NCBI GenBank assembly: GCA_003151825.1
Contig: PLYO01000037.1
Span: 69,396-133,395 of the forward strand
Origin: Ignavibacteriota bacterium
GTDB lineage: Bacteria > Bacteroidota > Ignavibacteria > Palsa-1295
DNA: 64,000 bases
Direction: 5' to 3'
Position numbers and translations under genes: made by a program. Positions 33,737 to 43,600 of the stretch are shown here, one piece after another; the first letter of the stretch is position 1; each line of letters opens with the position of its first letter. The notes under the pieces were generated by a model, which worked only from the letters and a program-made list of their open reading frames with translations, ran no database searches and was not told where the DNA came from.

Positions 33737-35503
33737 TCATGCCGGTTCAGAAAGCTTCTCCACCATCTGCTTCACCTCCTCATACTCAGGCGAGCCTTTG
33801 AGTTTGGCAATGCCATCCTCATCGTTCAGAACTTCGTTTAAGTGTCCGGCACTTCGAAACCCCACTTCGATCGCTTTGCGGAGGGTTCTGAGTGCTGCCT
33901 CATAGTCCTTGAGCACGCCTTGCAAACATGCGGTATTGAAGAGAGAAATACCATCCTTGATATTTTCTAACATCCGCGCGGCTTCCCGTGCTTCCTCGTC
34001 TCTACCAGCCAATTGGAGGAGCATTGCATGGTTGACCCGGACCAATTCGTCGTCCGGGTGAAGCTTCAAATGGCGTTCATAACGAGGAATTGCAATCCCG
34101 GCCCAGGATGTCCGCATTTCTTCTTCGTTCGTCACATGGCAGCTAACCACGAGATTAAAGAGGGATGTCAAATCTTCCGGCTTAAGTTTGACCGCCTCCT
34201 CATACGGAACAATGGCTTTGGCAGGCTGGCCGGTGTTCGTATAAAAAAAGCCGAGCGTGAAATGGCCGCCTGGCTTATCCGGCGCATTACGAACATATTC
34301 TTTCGCGGCTTCTTCCGCGGCTTCGGGATTGCCCTGAAGCAGGTAAATGACCGAAAGAGGGTTATAGGCTTCCCATAGATCGGGTTTCAACCGGAGCGCC
34401 TCTGTGACAAGCTGCATCGCCTCTTCGAGCAGAGCGGGGTCGGGATTGTAATCACGGCAAAGATTTGCAAGCGCGTTCGCTTTGAGTTGATAGGCATTTG
34501 CATAGCCTGGATCGAGCTTGATTGCCTCGGTTGAAAGCTCAATGGCGTGCTGAATACCAGCTTTGGTCTGCCGAAGAAAATATTCGAGGGCCTTGATATA
34601 GAGTTCATACGCCTCGGCATTCTCAGTGCCACGATCCTGAACGAGCGTTTTTTCTTCTTTCGTTAAATGCAGCTTCAACCCTTCGACCACTTTTTCCGCT
34701 ACGGATTCCTGAATTTCAAAGATTTCCTCAAATTTTCCCTTATGCGATTCCTGCCAAAGATAATCGCCCGTTTCAATGTCGAGTAATGAGACCGAAATTT
34801 TGATCTGCTCGCCGAATTTACGGACGGAGCCCTCGATGAAATACCGCGTGTGGAATTCTCTCCCGATTTCGACCGTGCGAAGCCTAACTCCTCGGAGACC
34901 CAGCGATGTTTTACGATCTAAGATGCGAAGCGATTTGATGTGACCCAACGCGTCGATCATTTCGCCAGCCAGCCCATCGGCAAACCAGGCATTATCCTCG
35001 CCCGCAGGCGAGAGGTCTTCAAAGGGAAGAACGATGAGGGATTTGCGGGGATCGGCAGAGATGTCGGGCTGGAAGCGCCGGCCTGCACGCAGATCGAGCT
35101 TCTTGCCTGATTCTTCATCGTCAGCAATCCCCAGTTTTTTCAGGGCGCGGAGAATGGCATCGAAATCGCCGAGAGCCACGCGCTGAAGTCCTGCAAGCTG
35201 GTAATGAAAGTCGTCGGTGAGCTTGATGGCATGAAGCTCGATCGGTACGATCGGACGTTTGAACTCGCTCGCAAGGGAAGTTTCTTTCACCACATTACTC
35301 GATTCGAGCGACGATCTTGAGAGGAGCAAGCAAAACGCCCTGCATTCTTTGATCGCTTGCACGATTTCCTTGCCCCAGCTCGTTGCGGCCTCAATGCCAT
35401 GCTGATCGATCCAAACCTCCATTCCGTTCGAACGCAGCTTCTCGGCAAGCTGAAGCGCTTGCTCGGAATCTTTGCGGGAATACGAGATGAAAATATCAGG
35501 CAT
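33737..35503 (-). CDS. TIR - TolB-like - TPR protein (1)
   Basis: A 588-residue protein with three parts. Residues 1-120 are a TIR domain (MPDIFISYSRKDSEQALQLA, WIDQ, then SSNVVKETSLASE with Glu74 at the position of the usual catalytic Glu). Residues about 150-290 resemble the TolB N-terminal-like domain found after bacterial adenylate cyclase domains (KSLIVLPFEDLSPAGED, DGLAGEMIDALGHIKSLRIL, GDYLWQESHKGKFEEIFEIQ). The rest is about eight TPR units. There is no signal peptide or membrane helix. TIR domains of this type can cleave NAD+ or make cyclic ADP-ribose signals; activity here is inference. The linker carries a repeat remnant near 35066. Start fixed by alignment with the paralogue. Confidence 0.82.
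   Translation of the reverse strand: MPDIFISYSRKDSEQALQLAEKLRSNGMEVWIDQHGIEAATSWGKEIVQAIKECRAFCLLLSRSSLESSNVVKETSLASEFKRPIVPIELHAIKLTDDFHYQLAGLQRVALGDFDAILRALKKLGIADDEESGKKLDLRAGRRFQPDISADPRKSLIVLPFEDLSPAGEDNAWFADGLAGEMIDALGHIKSLRILDRKTSLGLRGVRLRTVEIGREFHTRYFIEGSVRKFGEQIKISVSLLDIETGDYLWQESHKGKFEEIFEIQESVAEKVVEGLKLHLTKEEKTLVQDRGTENAEAYELYIKALEYFLRQTKAGIQHAIELSTEAIKLDPGYANAYQLKANALANLCRDYNPDPALLEEAMQLVTEALRLKPDLWEAYNPLSVIYLLQGNPEAAEEAAKEYVRNAPDKPGGHFTLGFFYTNTGQPAKAIVPYEEAVKLKPEDLTSLFNLVVSCHVTNEEEMRTSWAGIAIPRYERHLKLHPDDELVRVNHAMLLQLAGRDEEAREAARMLENIKDGISLFNTACLQGVLKDYEAALRTLRKAIEVGFRSAGHLNEVLNDEDGIAKLKGSPEYEEVKQMVEKLSEPA
35066..35096. repeat. Repeat remnant in the TIR-TolB linker (gene 1)
   Basis: The sequence GTCGGGCTGGAAGCGCCGGC, then CTGCACG, matches the intergenic half-element near 11680-11705 with few changes. 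It is translated as RAGRRFQPDI in the linker between the TIR and TolB-like domains. The paralogue has a different repeat at the same linker. Confidence 0.7.
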
Positions 35504-35518
35504 GAACGTCTGAACCGG

Positions 35519-35628
35519 TAACGAGCGGATGAGTAACGAGTAACGAGTAGGATATGTCACCACTCGTTGCTCCGCGCATGATGCGTCGTCGGCGATGCGA
35601 GCCATGTGCGTTACTCATTCACTCGTTA
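35519..35628. repeat. Inverted-repeat element between the TIR genes
   Basis: Arms 35519-35537 and 35610-35628 are reverse complements at 17 of 19 positions (TAACGAG-GAATGAGTAAC type). The left arm is followed by one more GAGTAACGAG unit. The right arm encodes the last residues (ITSE) and the TGA stop of TIR gene 2; the left arm lies 16 bases upstream of the ATG of TIR gene 1. The inner 72 bases show no feature. Confidence 0.88.
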
Positions 35629-37372
35629 TTTCAAGCAAAGCGACCATCTCCCGCACCTCCTCATATTCCGGAGTGCCCTTGAGTGTCGCAATGCCCTCCT
35701 TTTCATCGTTCAGAAATTCTTTTAAGAGCCGGATATTTCGAAATCCCGCTTCGACTGCTTTCCGGAATGTTCGGAGTCCGGCTTCATAGTCGTGCAGCGC
35801 GCATTGCAGACATGCGATATTATAGAGTGGGCTTCCGTCCTCGATGCTTTCCAGCCGGCGGGCAGCTTCAAGCGCTTCCTCGTCACGACCCGCGAAATGA
35901 AGGAGCATCAAATGATTGACCCAACTATTTTCGTCTTCTGGAAACAGCTTCAAATGCCGCTCGAAAAGCGGAATTGCTGCCCCAGCCCAGGCGATCCGCT
36001 TTTCCTCTTCGTTCGCGCCATCGCAGCTAATAACAAGATTCAATAAGGCATGCAAGTTTTCTGGATTGACGCTGAGCGCCTGCTCATAAGGACCAATGGC
36101 CTCGGCACACTTGCCGATCTGGTAATAAAAAAAACCGAGTGCGTAATGACCGCCAAACTCTTCCGGCGCATTTCGGATATATTCTTTTGCAGCTTGTTCC
36201 GCTTCTTCGAGCTTACCCTGAAGCTGATAAATAAGACAAAGCGGGCTATAGACACTCCAAAGATCGGGTCTCAAATCGAGCGCCTCATTGACAAGCTTCA
36301 TTCCCTCTTCAAGCAACGCGTGATCGCGAGTGTAACCACGGTAAAGAAGTGCAAGCGCAACAGCTTTGTTTGAATATGCGTTAGCATACCTCGGATCGAG
36401 CTTGATCGCTTCGGAAAAAAGCTGCACTGCGAGATCGAAACCCTCTTTGGTCTGTCGGCCAAAATACTCGTTCGCCTTGATAAATAATTCATACGCCTCG
36501 GCATTCTCCGTTCCACGCCGCTGCATGAGCGTCTTCTCTTCTTTCGTTAAATGCAGCTTCAACCCTGCGACTACTTTTTCCGCAACCGATTCCTGAATTT
36601 CAAAAATATCCTCGAACTTGCCCTTGTGCGATTCCTGCCAGAGATAATCGCCCGTTTCAATATCGAGAAGTGAGACCGAAATTTTGATCTGCTCGCCAAA
36701 TTTACGGACGGAGCCTTCGATGAAATATCGGGTGTTGAATTCCTTGCCGATCTCGATGGTGCGAAGCTTCGCGCCGCGTAGCCCAATCGAAGTTTTGCGG
36801 TCTAAGATACGGAGCGATTTGATATGGCCAAGCGCATCGATGAGTTCACCGGCCAGCCCATCGGCAAACCAGCCATTATCCTCGCCGGCGGGAGAGAGGT
36901 CTTCAAATGGAAGAACGATGAGAGATTTGCGGATATCCGGCGGTGTAGCGCGGGCTTCAGCCCGCTGCTCAGGGCTGCGGGCTGAAGCCCGCGCCACACC
37001 TAATTTTGCCAGCGACCGGAAAATAGCATCGAGATCCGAGATCGGCGCGCGCTGCATTCCCGCCAGGGCATATTTGAAATCGCTCGTGAGCCGAACGTGC
37101 TGCAACTCAACCGGAAGAATGCTCCGCCCACTCTCGGAGGCAATCGAAAGCTCCTTCACGACATTTTTCGATGCCATTGCCGTCTCCGAAAGCAAAAGGA
37201 CAAATGCTTTGCAATTTTCAATCGACTCAACAATTTCCCGCGACCAGCTCGATGCGAGTTCGAGACCAACCTGGTCGATCCACACGTCCATGCCGGACGC
37301 GCGCAGCCGCTCGGCAAGCTGAAGTGCCTGCTCGGAATCCTTTCGGGAATAAGAGATGAAAACGTCAGGCAT
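35615..37372 (-). CDS. TIR - TolB-like - TPR protein (2)
   Basis: A 585-residue tandem paralogue of the gene at 33737 with the same three-part layout: TIR domain (MPDVFISYSRKDSEQALQLA, Glu74 in SKNVVKELSIASE), TolB-like domain (KSLIVLPFEDLSPAGEDNGW), then TPR units. The TolB-like part is almost identical between the two, while the TIR and TPR parts differ more. Its linker contains a complete two-hairpin repeat read in frame (36942-37000), and its C-terminus ends inside an inverted repeat that supplies the stop codon. Probably cytoplasmic. Function unknown; sensing through TPRs and NAD-based signalling through TIR is a reasonable hypothesis. Confidence 0.82.
   Translation of the reverse strand: MPDVFISYSRKDSEQALQLAERLRASGMDVWIDQVGLELASSWSREIVESIENCKAFVLLLSETAMASKNVVKELSIASESGRSILPVELQHVRLTSDFKYALAGMQRAPISDLDAIFRSLAKLGVARASARSPEQRAEARATPPDIRKSLIVLPFEDLSPAGEDNGWFADGLAGELIDALGHIKSLRILDRKTSIGLRGAKLRTIEIGKEFNTRYFIEGSVRKFGEQIKISVSLLDIETGDYLWQESHKGKFEDIFEIQESVAEKVVAGLKLHLTKEEKTLMQRRGTENAEAYELFIKANEYFGRQTKEGFDLAVQLFSEAIKLDPRYANAYSNKAVALALLYRGYTRDHALLEEGMKLVNEALDLRPDLWSVYSPLCLIYQLQGKLEEAEQAAKEYIRNAPEEFGGHYALGFFYYQIGKCAEAIGPYEQALSVNPENLHALLNLVISCDGANEEEKRIAWAGAAIPLFERHLKLFPEDENSWVNHLMLLHFAGRDEEALEAARRLESIEDGSPLYNIACLQCALHDYEAGLRTFRKAVEAGFRNIRLLKEFLNDEKEGIATLKGTPEYEEVREMVALLEITSE
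36942..37000. repeat. Two-hairpin repeat read in frame in TIR gene 2
   Basis: GCGGGC-TTCA-GCCCGC (near 36950-36965) and GCGGGC-TGAA-GCCCGC (near 36978-36992) are flanked by GGTGTAG and CCACACC as the outer stem. It is the same family as 19177-19226 but lies wholly inside coding sequence, where it encodes about 20 residues rich in Ala and Arg (ARASARSPEQRAEARA) in the TIR-TolB linker. Confidence 0.9.
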
Positions 37373-37447
37373 GAGTCGAAAATCCTATGCGAATACACGC
37401 ATTGGCGGGACTCTCTGCCGTGTCCCGCTCGTTTGTAGTGATGACGT

Positions 37448-38140
37448 ATGGAAACATTTCTCGAAGGAAATTATCACCGCATCCGGGAGCGGATTCGGCA
37501 GGCTTCCGCGCACGCCGGGCGCGCTGCTGGGGATGTTTTGCTCCTTGCGGTTTCGAAGCAACAGTCTGCGGCGAGCATCCGTGCGCTCTACGACCTCGGC
37601 CACCGTGATTTCGGCGAAAGCCGCGTACAGGAACTTTTGAAAAAGCGTAATGAGCTGCCGTCAGATATTCGCTGGCATTTCATCGGCCATCTTCAATCAA
37701 ACAAAGCGCGCCAGATCGCTTCGTATATCGACTGGATTCATTCTATCGATTCCATTGAATTAGCACAGGAATTATCGCATCGGGCTGAACAGCATGGTCG
37801 AACGATTAACGTGTTAGTCGAAGTCAATATCAGTGGCGAAACTCAAAAAAATGGTGTTAGCCCCAAAGAAGCTTTGCACCTTGTCGAATCAATTATGAAT
37901 AAATGCCCCAATCTTATTCCGCGCGGCCTGATGGGCATGGCTTCGGAAGAAGATAGTGTCGAACGAACTCGTCCTCAATTCCGAAGCCTACGCGAACTTC
38001 GAGATAGCATTCGGGAACGGCATCCTGAGCTAACAAGCTTTACAGAGTTATCTATGGGCATGTCGAATGATTTTGAAATTGCGATCGAAGAAGGCGCGAC
38101 CATCGTCCGCATCGGCAGCGTATTATTTGGCCCACGATGA
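37448..38140 (+). CDS. yggS: YggS family PLP-binding protein
   Basis: A 230-residue PLP homeostasis protein (PLPBP). The PLP lysine is in LLLAVSKQQS, and family motifs are DFGESRVQELLKK, WHFIGHLQSNKARQI, LVEVNISGETQKNGV and the C-terminal LSMGMSNDFEIAIEEGATIV followed by RIGSVLFG. YggS proteins bind PLP without known catalysis and buffer its supply. It is the first gene of a long plus-strand cluster and overlaps the next gene (ATGA). Confidence 0.95.
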   Translation: METFLEGNYHRIRERIRQASAHAGRAAGDVLLLAVSKQQSAASIRALYDLGHRDFGESRVQELLKKRNELPSDIRWHFIGHLQSNKARQIASYIDWIHSIDSIELAQELSHRAEQHGRTINVLVEVNISGETQKNGVSPKEALHLVESIMNKCPNLIPRGLMGMASEEDSVERTRPQFRSLRELRDSIRERHPELTSFTELSMGMSNDFEIAIEEGATIVRIGSVLFGPR

Positions 38141-39096
38141 CAATGGCAAAAACACGCGCTCCGAGAAATCGCACGCTTTCATTGGATGCTTCTGAACTTG
38201 AGCTATACAAATCGAGACTGCTTCATCTCGATACCCCGGCAAGCATCGAGGCGGTTATAAATCGAACGATTCACGGCGATATTGTCGATGTGGCGAAATA
38301 TGTTCCGCGCGCATTTGTCGATCTTCTCATCCTTGATCCTCCCTACAATCTGAACAAATCGTTCCGCTCGAATTCATTCTCTCGGATGCCAATCGCCGAG
38401 TATAGCCGATGGTTCGAGGAGTGGTTTGTCCTGCTGCTCCCACAACTGAGGCCCGATGCGTCCATCTATGTGTGCGCCGATTGGGTTACTTCGACGGCGA
38501 TTCATACCGTGCTCGATCGTCATTCAATTGTTCGCAACCGAATAACGTGGGGTCGAGAAAAAGGGCGCGGGGCGAAAGTCAATTGGAAAAATAGCATGGA
38601 GGATATTTGGTTTTGCACGATGTCGGACGCCTATTATTTCGATCTCGATCCTGTGAAAATTCGGCGCAAGGTCTTAGCGCCATACAAAGAGAATGGTCAT
38701 CCCAAGGATTGGAACGAAACCACGGGCGGGAATTTCCGAGTGACGCATCCCAGCAATTTTTGGGACGACATCACGATTCCCTTTTGGTCGATGCCGGAAA
38801 ACACGGACCATCCTACGCAAAAGCCAGAAAAGCTTATTGCAAAGTTGATTCTTGCAAGTTCTGCTCCGGGAACAGTTGTTTTCGATCCGTGCTGCGGCTC
38901 GGGTACCACTCCCGTGGTTGCAAAAAAACTTGGCCGGCTTTATGTGGGTGTGGAAATTGATGAATTATATGCCTGCCTAACGGAGAAACGACTGGCACTT
39001 GCAAATGACGAGCGCCGGATTCAGGGATTTTCCGATGGCATTTTTTGGGAGCGAAACTCGGCGCCGCCGTGGTCTGCCGTCGGAGACAAAACTTAA
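38137..39096 (+). CDS. Beta-class DNA methyltransferase (N6-adenine or N4-cytosine)
   Basis: A 319-residue DNA amino-methyltransferase. The catalytic motif IV DPPY is at about residue 67 (LLILDPPYNLNKSF) and the AdoMet motif I at about 249 (VFDPCCGSGTTPVV), i.e. IV before I, as in the beta class. HPTQKPEKLIAKLI is the usual motif X region. The recognition sequence cannot be read from the protein. No restriction gene is adjacent, so it is an orphan, used either for regulation or as a relic. The ATG overlaps the yggS stop by 4 bases; a second ATG at 38143 is possible. Confidence 0.9.
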   Translation: MTMAKTRAPRNRTLSLDASELELYKSRLLHLDTPASIEAVINRTIHGDIVDVAKYVPRAFVDLLILDPPYNLNKSFRSNSFSRMPIAEYSRWFEEWFVLLLPQLRPDASIYVCADWVTSTAIHTVLDRHSIVRNRITWGREKGRGAKVNWKNSMEDIWFCTMSDAYYFDLDPVKIRRKVLAPYKENGHPKDWNETTGGNFRVTHPSNFWDDITIPFWSMPENTDHPTQKPEKLIAKLILASSAPGTVVFDPCCGSGTTPVVAKKLGRLYVGVEIDELYACLTEKRLALANDERRIQGFSDGIFWERNSAPPWSAVGDKT

Positions 39097-39155
39097 AGAA
39101 TCACATTCGACGTGCTTATTGTTCTTTATTTGCCTACTTATTCATCTATTCAATT

Positions 39156-39620
39156 ATGCTCGACCGATTACGCGCCTTAGACATCAAGAAAAAAGAATTT
39201 CCGCAAAAAATGCGCGGCCCAGATCCGGAGGAAGTGCGCGCATTCCTGGACCAGGCTGCGGCGGAAGTGGAATTGCTCACCTTCGAGAAAAAGGATGCGG
39301 AGGAGCGACTCACGAGTGTGACCGAGCGGCTCGATTATTATATCTCGCTCGAGCGAACGATTGAAAAAACGCTTGCAGCCGCGCAGCAGACCGTGGTTAA
39401 GATGGAAGAGCAAGCGCGAAAAGAAGCCGAGCTTATTCTCCGCGATGCCGAACTGGAGCGGTCGCGCAAGGTAAGCGATGCCCGCATGGAATTGGATAGA
39501 ATTCAATCCGAACTGCTTCGAGCGCGAGGTGAATACCAGAGTATGATCGCCCGAATGCGCTCGACCATCGCGGGATTCGAGGCATTTATGCAATCCCTCG
39601 AACAGCAAACGAATGTCTGA
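39156..39620 (+). CDS. DivIVA-domain protein
   Basis: A 154-residue coiled-coil protein. The N-terminal LDIKKKEFPQKMRGPDPEEV followed by RAFLDQAAAEVELL matches the DivIVA/GpsB membrane-binding domain; the rest is an unbroken charged coiled coil to the end. Such proteins mark curved membrane and organise division or polar growth. The ATG at 39156 follows a G-poor leader (CTTATTCATCTATTCAATT). An in-frame extension upstream lacks DivIVA similarity. The gene overlaps the glycosyltransferase gene by 8 bases. Confidence 0.85.
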   Translation: MLDRLRALDIKKKEFPQKMRGPDPEEVRAFLDQAAAEVELLTFEKKDAEERLTSVTERLDYYISLERTIEKTLAAAQQTVVKMEEQARKEAELILRDAELERSRKVSDARMELDRIQSELLRARGEYQSMIARMRSTIAGFEAFMQSLEQQTNV

Positions 39621-40566
39621 TCCTGGATCCTGCGACAAAATCAGCGTCGTCATCGTCACCCGTAATCGCGCGTCGTATCTCAAAGAATGTGTCGATTCGA
39701 TTGTGATGCAGGACTATCCCGATTTCGAAATTTTGATCGGCGATAATGGCTCGACGGATGGAACGATAGAATATCTTCAAGAACTTTCTCGTAATAAGCT
39801 TCGCGTAAAAGCAAGTTTTAATGGTAAAAATCTTGGGTCATGTTTAGGACGCAATTTATTGCTTCGGCAAGCCAAAGGGGAACTCTGGTTCATCATCGAT
39901 GACGATGCCACATTCCAATTCAAAGACGATTTGCGGAATGCCGCTAACGAATTCCAAAAGCATCCCAAAGCAGGAGCGATCGGATTTACCGTTGTAAACG
40001 CGAACGATCCGAAAACGCTGAATTTATGGATGTATCAGGCGAAACCGGAATTAGCTCGGAATAAAGAATTTCGTTCCGCGCAGTTTGCGAGCTGTGCCGT
40101 ATGCTTTCGGCGCGAGGCAATGCAAAATGCAAAATTCGCTCCGGGCGAATATTTTGTTAACTCGTTCTTTTACAGCTGGGATGAATTTCCAATCGCATGG
40201 CGACTGCTGGAAACCGGGTGGGAATGCTGGTACTCACCGGCTATCGCCATTCGTCATTATGGCTCCGCAACGATTGACACGCCAACCGCGCACCGCGTGA
40301 ATCTCGATGCAAAAAGCGTGGGGCAATTCGCCGGACTTATCCTGCCATTTCCACACGGGTGGTGGAAGTATGTCGTTCGTCTCAGCTTATGGATGATGAA
40401 GCGTGCATGGAGAACGAACACAATCAAAGCGTGTCTCTCTGGATTTTTGCAGGGCATCCCGGCGTTCTTCTCCGAACGTAGAAAGAAAATCAAAGTAAGG
40501 CCAGCGACAGTGAAGGCATTTATTACCCTTGTCGTTGAAGAAAAGAATGCCGGTTCTGTAAAATAG
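39613..40566 (+). CDS. Family 2 glycosyltransferase
   Basis: A 317-residue GT-A fold glycosyltransferase. SVVIVTRNRASYLKECVDSI and FEILIGDNGSTDGT are the nucleotide-sugar half, and the DxD motif is in LWFIIDDDATF. A C-terminal region with GGWWKYVVRLSLW-like aromatic residues may touch the membrane. The sugar and acceptor are unknown; location within a division/envelope cluster suggests a surface polysaccharide or cell-wall role (inference). Confidence 0.88.
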   Translation: MSDPGSCDKISVVIVTRNRASYLKECVDSIVMQDYPDFEILIGDNGSTDGTIEYLQELSRNKLRVKASFNGKNLGSCLGRNLLLRQAKGELWFIIDDDATFQFKDDLRNAANEFQKHPKAGAIGFTVVNANDPKTLNLWMYQAKPELARNKEFRSAQFASCAVCFRREAMQNAKFAPGEYFVNSFFYSWDEFPIAWRLLETGWECWYSPAIAIRHYGSATIDTPTAHRVNLDAKSVGQFAGLILPFPHGWWKYVVRLSLWMMKRAWRTNTIKACLSGFLQGIPAFFSERRKKIKVRPATVKAFITLVVEEKNAGSVK

Positions 40567-40616
40567 TTGGGACGTATGGGTCGCATGTGACGCATTTATC
40601 CCACAGTTACTCTATA

Positions 40617-43600
40617 ATGTATCCAGAATTACGAACATCTGTTTCCCCTGACGAGCGCGAGCATCTCGTGCTTGAATCGTGGAAGGAAAAAAATATTTTT
40701 AAACGCTCTGTCGAGGAGCGCGATGCGGAGCGTGTCTTTTCTTTTTACGAAGGCCCGCCGACCGTCAATGGCACACCGGGAATTCATCATGTTTTTTCGC
40801 GCACTATTAAGGATGCTATCTGCCGTTACAAAACGATGTCCGGCTTTCGCGTCGAGCGCAAGGCGGGATGGGATACGCACGGCCTTCCCGTCGAGATCGC
40901 GATAGAAAAAGAACTTGGATTTCGTCATAAGAACGAGATCGTCGAGTATGGCGTCGGAAAATTTAACGAGAAGTGCAAGGAGTTGGTCTATAGCAATATC
41001 AGCCGCGATGCCGGATGGCGCGAGCTGACCGAGCGTATGGGATATTGGGTCAATATGGATGATCCGTACATCACCTGCACGAACGATTATGTGGAATCCG
41101 TCTGGTGGGCGATCAAGAAGTTCCACGATGCACGACTGATCTACAAAGGCTTTAAGATTCAACCGTATTGCCCACGCTGCGAAACGGCGCTTTCGACACA
41201 TGAAGTAGCACAAGGGTATAAAGAAGTAATTGACCCTACGGCGTATGTCAAATTTAAGCTTAAGAATCCCCCTATGGAGGTTCTGAGTTGGATAGAGGCT
41301 TCAACTCCTAAGGATTTTGACGTATTTTTCTTAGTATGGACGACTACTCCATGGACGCTCGTTTCTAATGTTGGCCTTGCCGTTAAACCTGATGCAAATT
41401 ATTCCTTAATCAGAAACCGTAGAGGACAAAATTCCGAGTACCTTATCTTGGCTCATGAATTATTGAACAAAATTGAGGGGGATATTGAATTTATTAGAAA
41501 TTATAAGGGCCATGAAATGCTGGAGTGGCGGTATGAGCCTCTCTTCACTTATGACCTTCGCAAATTCATGCCCCTCTCGATTCGGCAAGGTTTTGTTGTC
41601 GTTGATACCCCAGACTATAAGATTGTTGCGGGTGACTTCGTTACCATGACCGAGGGGACTGGCATTGTCCACATAGCTCCAGCATTTGGTGAGGAAGATT
41701 TTGAGGTAGGGAAATTAGTAATGTTGCCCCTTCTAAATCCGATTGATAATTCTGGAAGATTTGTCTCAGCGGTTCAGGATTTAGATGAAATGAAATCAGA
41801 AGTAGTACAGCCGAACTTAGCTGGTCTCTTTTTTAAAGAGGCCGACCCCTTAATATTTCAATATCTCAAACAAAGAGGGCTGCTTTACCGAAAAGAGATG
41901 TTTGAGCACAAATATCCATTTTGTTGGAGATGTGATACGCCATTAATGTACACCGTGCGAGATTCGTGGTACATTCATGTCACTGATTTCAAACAAAAGC
42001 TGATCGAAGAAAACAAGAAGATTAATTGGCAACCTCCTGAAATTCAGGACGGTCGCTTCGGTAATTGGCTCGAGGAATTAAAAGACTGGGGTCTTTCTCG
42101 TGAACGATTTTGGGGAACGCCATTGCCGATTTGGGTTTCTCCCGATGATTCATTCCGCGCTGATCGCTCGTTGTGTATTGGAAATTTCAAAGAATTGCTC
42201 TTAGGTCATGAAATCGATGGCGAGGTGCGCGTAGAGCATGATGAACAACGCTCACCGGAAGGTGTCTGGGAGGGTGACAGTTCATTGTTCATCCGTGGCC
42301 GCTATAAATTTGAACCTTGGATTATTGACGAGAAGGGTATCGCACAGCCATTTACATCGCTCGATAATTTCGACCCTCACAAGCTACTTGTCGATCAAAT
42401 CGAATTTAGAGAGCAATCTGGTCGCGCTGTTCTTCGTCGTACGCCTGAAGTTATCGATGTCTGGTTCGATTCCGGCTCAATGCCGTTCGCACAACACCAC
42501 TACATGCGAGATGGCGAAACTGGTAGCATTCCCCCTCCGCCAAATTATCCCGCCGATTTCATCTCGGAAGGTATCGACCAAACGCGCGGATGGTTTTACA
42601 CCATGCACGCGATCAATACGTTCCTGTTTGGCGAGCGGGCGTATAAGAATGTGATCGTCAACGACATGCTGCTCGATAAAAAGGGGCAGAAAATGTCAAA
42701 GTCGAAGGGAAATATCGTCGATCCTTTTGCAGTGATGACGAAGCACGGCGCCGATGCAACGCGCTGGTATCTGCTTTCAGCCGCAGTACCATGGAAACCA
42801 CGCGCCTTTAACGAAGATGATCTCGGTGAGCTTGAACGCAAGCTTTTTGGTACACTGACGAATACCTATGGCTTCTTCGCGCTCTATGCTAATATCGACA
42901 GCTATGCTTACGATGCGAAAAAAATAATTTCAGTACAAAAACGCGCCGAGGTCGATCGCTGGATCTTGAGCAAGCTAAATTCGCTCGTCAAAGAATGCCG
43001 CGAGGAACTCGATGCGTACGATCTCACCCGCCCTGCACGCGCCATTCAGGAATTTGTGATGGAACAGCTTTCGAATTGGTATATCCGGCGCAATCGCCGC
43101 CGCTTCTGGAAAGGTGAGCAAGGTGAGGATAAGCAAGCTGCGTACGATACTCTTTACGAATGCCTGTTAACTATTTCGAAGCTGATGGCTCCGCTTGCAC
43201 CTTTCTTTTCGGATTGGATGTATCAGGCATTATCGGGTTCCGGTGATTCGGTTCATCTCGCTGAATATCCTGCTGTGAACGAAAGCGCAATCGACGCTCC
43301 TCTCGAAAAACGAATGGAATCGGCGCAGATAATTTCCTCGCTCGTGCGGCAAATGCGTGAGCGCGCGAAGCTGCGCATTCGTCAGCCGCTTTCACGCATA
43401 CTTATTCCGGTTGCACGGCGCGCGGAAATTGATGAACTGCGGAAAGTAGAAGATGTCATCCGCGAGGAAGTGAACGTGAAAAAGGTCGAATACGTCGAAG
43501 CCGGTGACAGCGATGTCATCAAACTAAAAGCAAAAGCGAATTTCAAATCGCTTGGCGCGAAACTTGGTGCTATGATGAAAGCTGTAGCCGCGCGAGTACA

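Noticed and set aside
33737..39096. Classical defence island or restriction-modification system (TIR genes plus methyltransferase)
   Set aside because: There is no restriction enzyme or known defence effector, and the methyltransferase is coupled to yggS in a housekeeping cluster. The TIR genes remain only candidates for defence.
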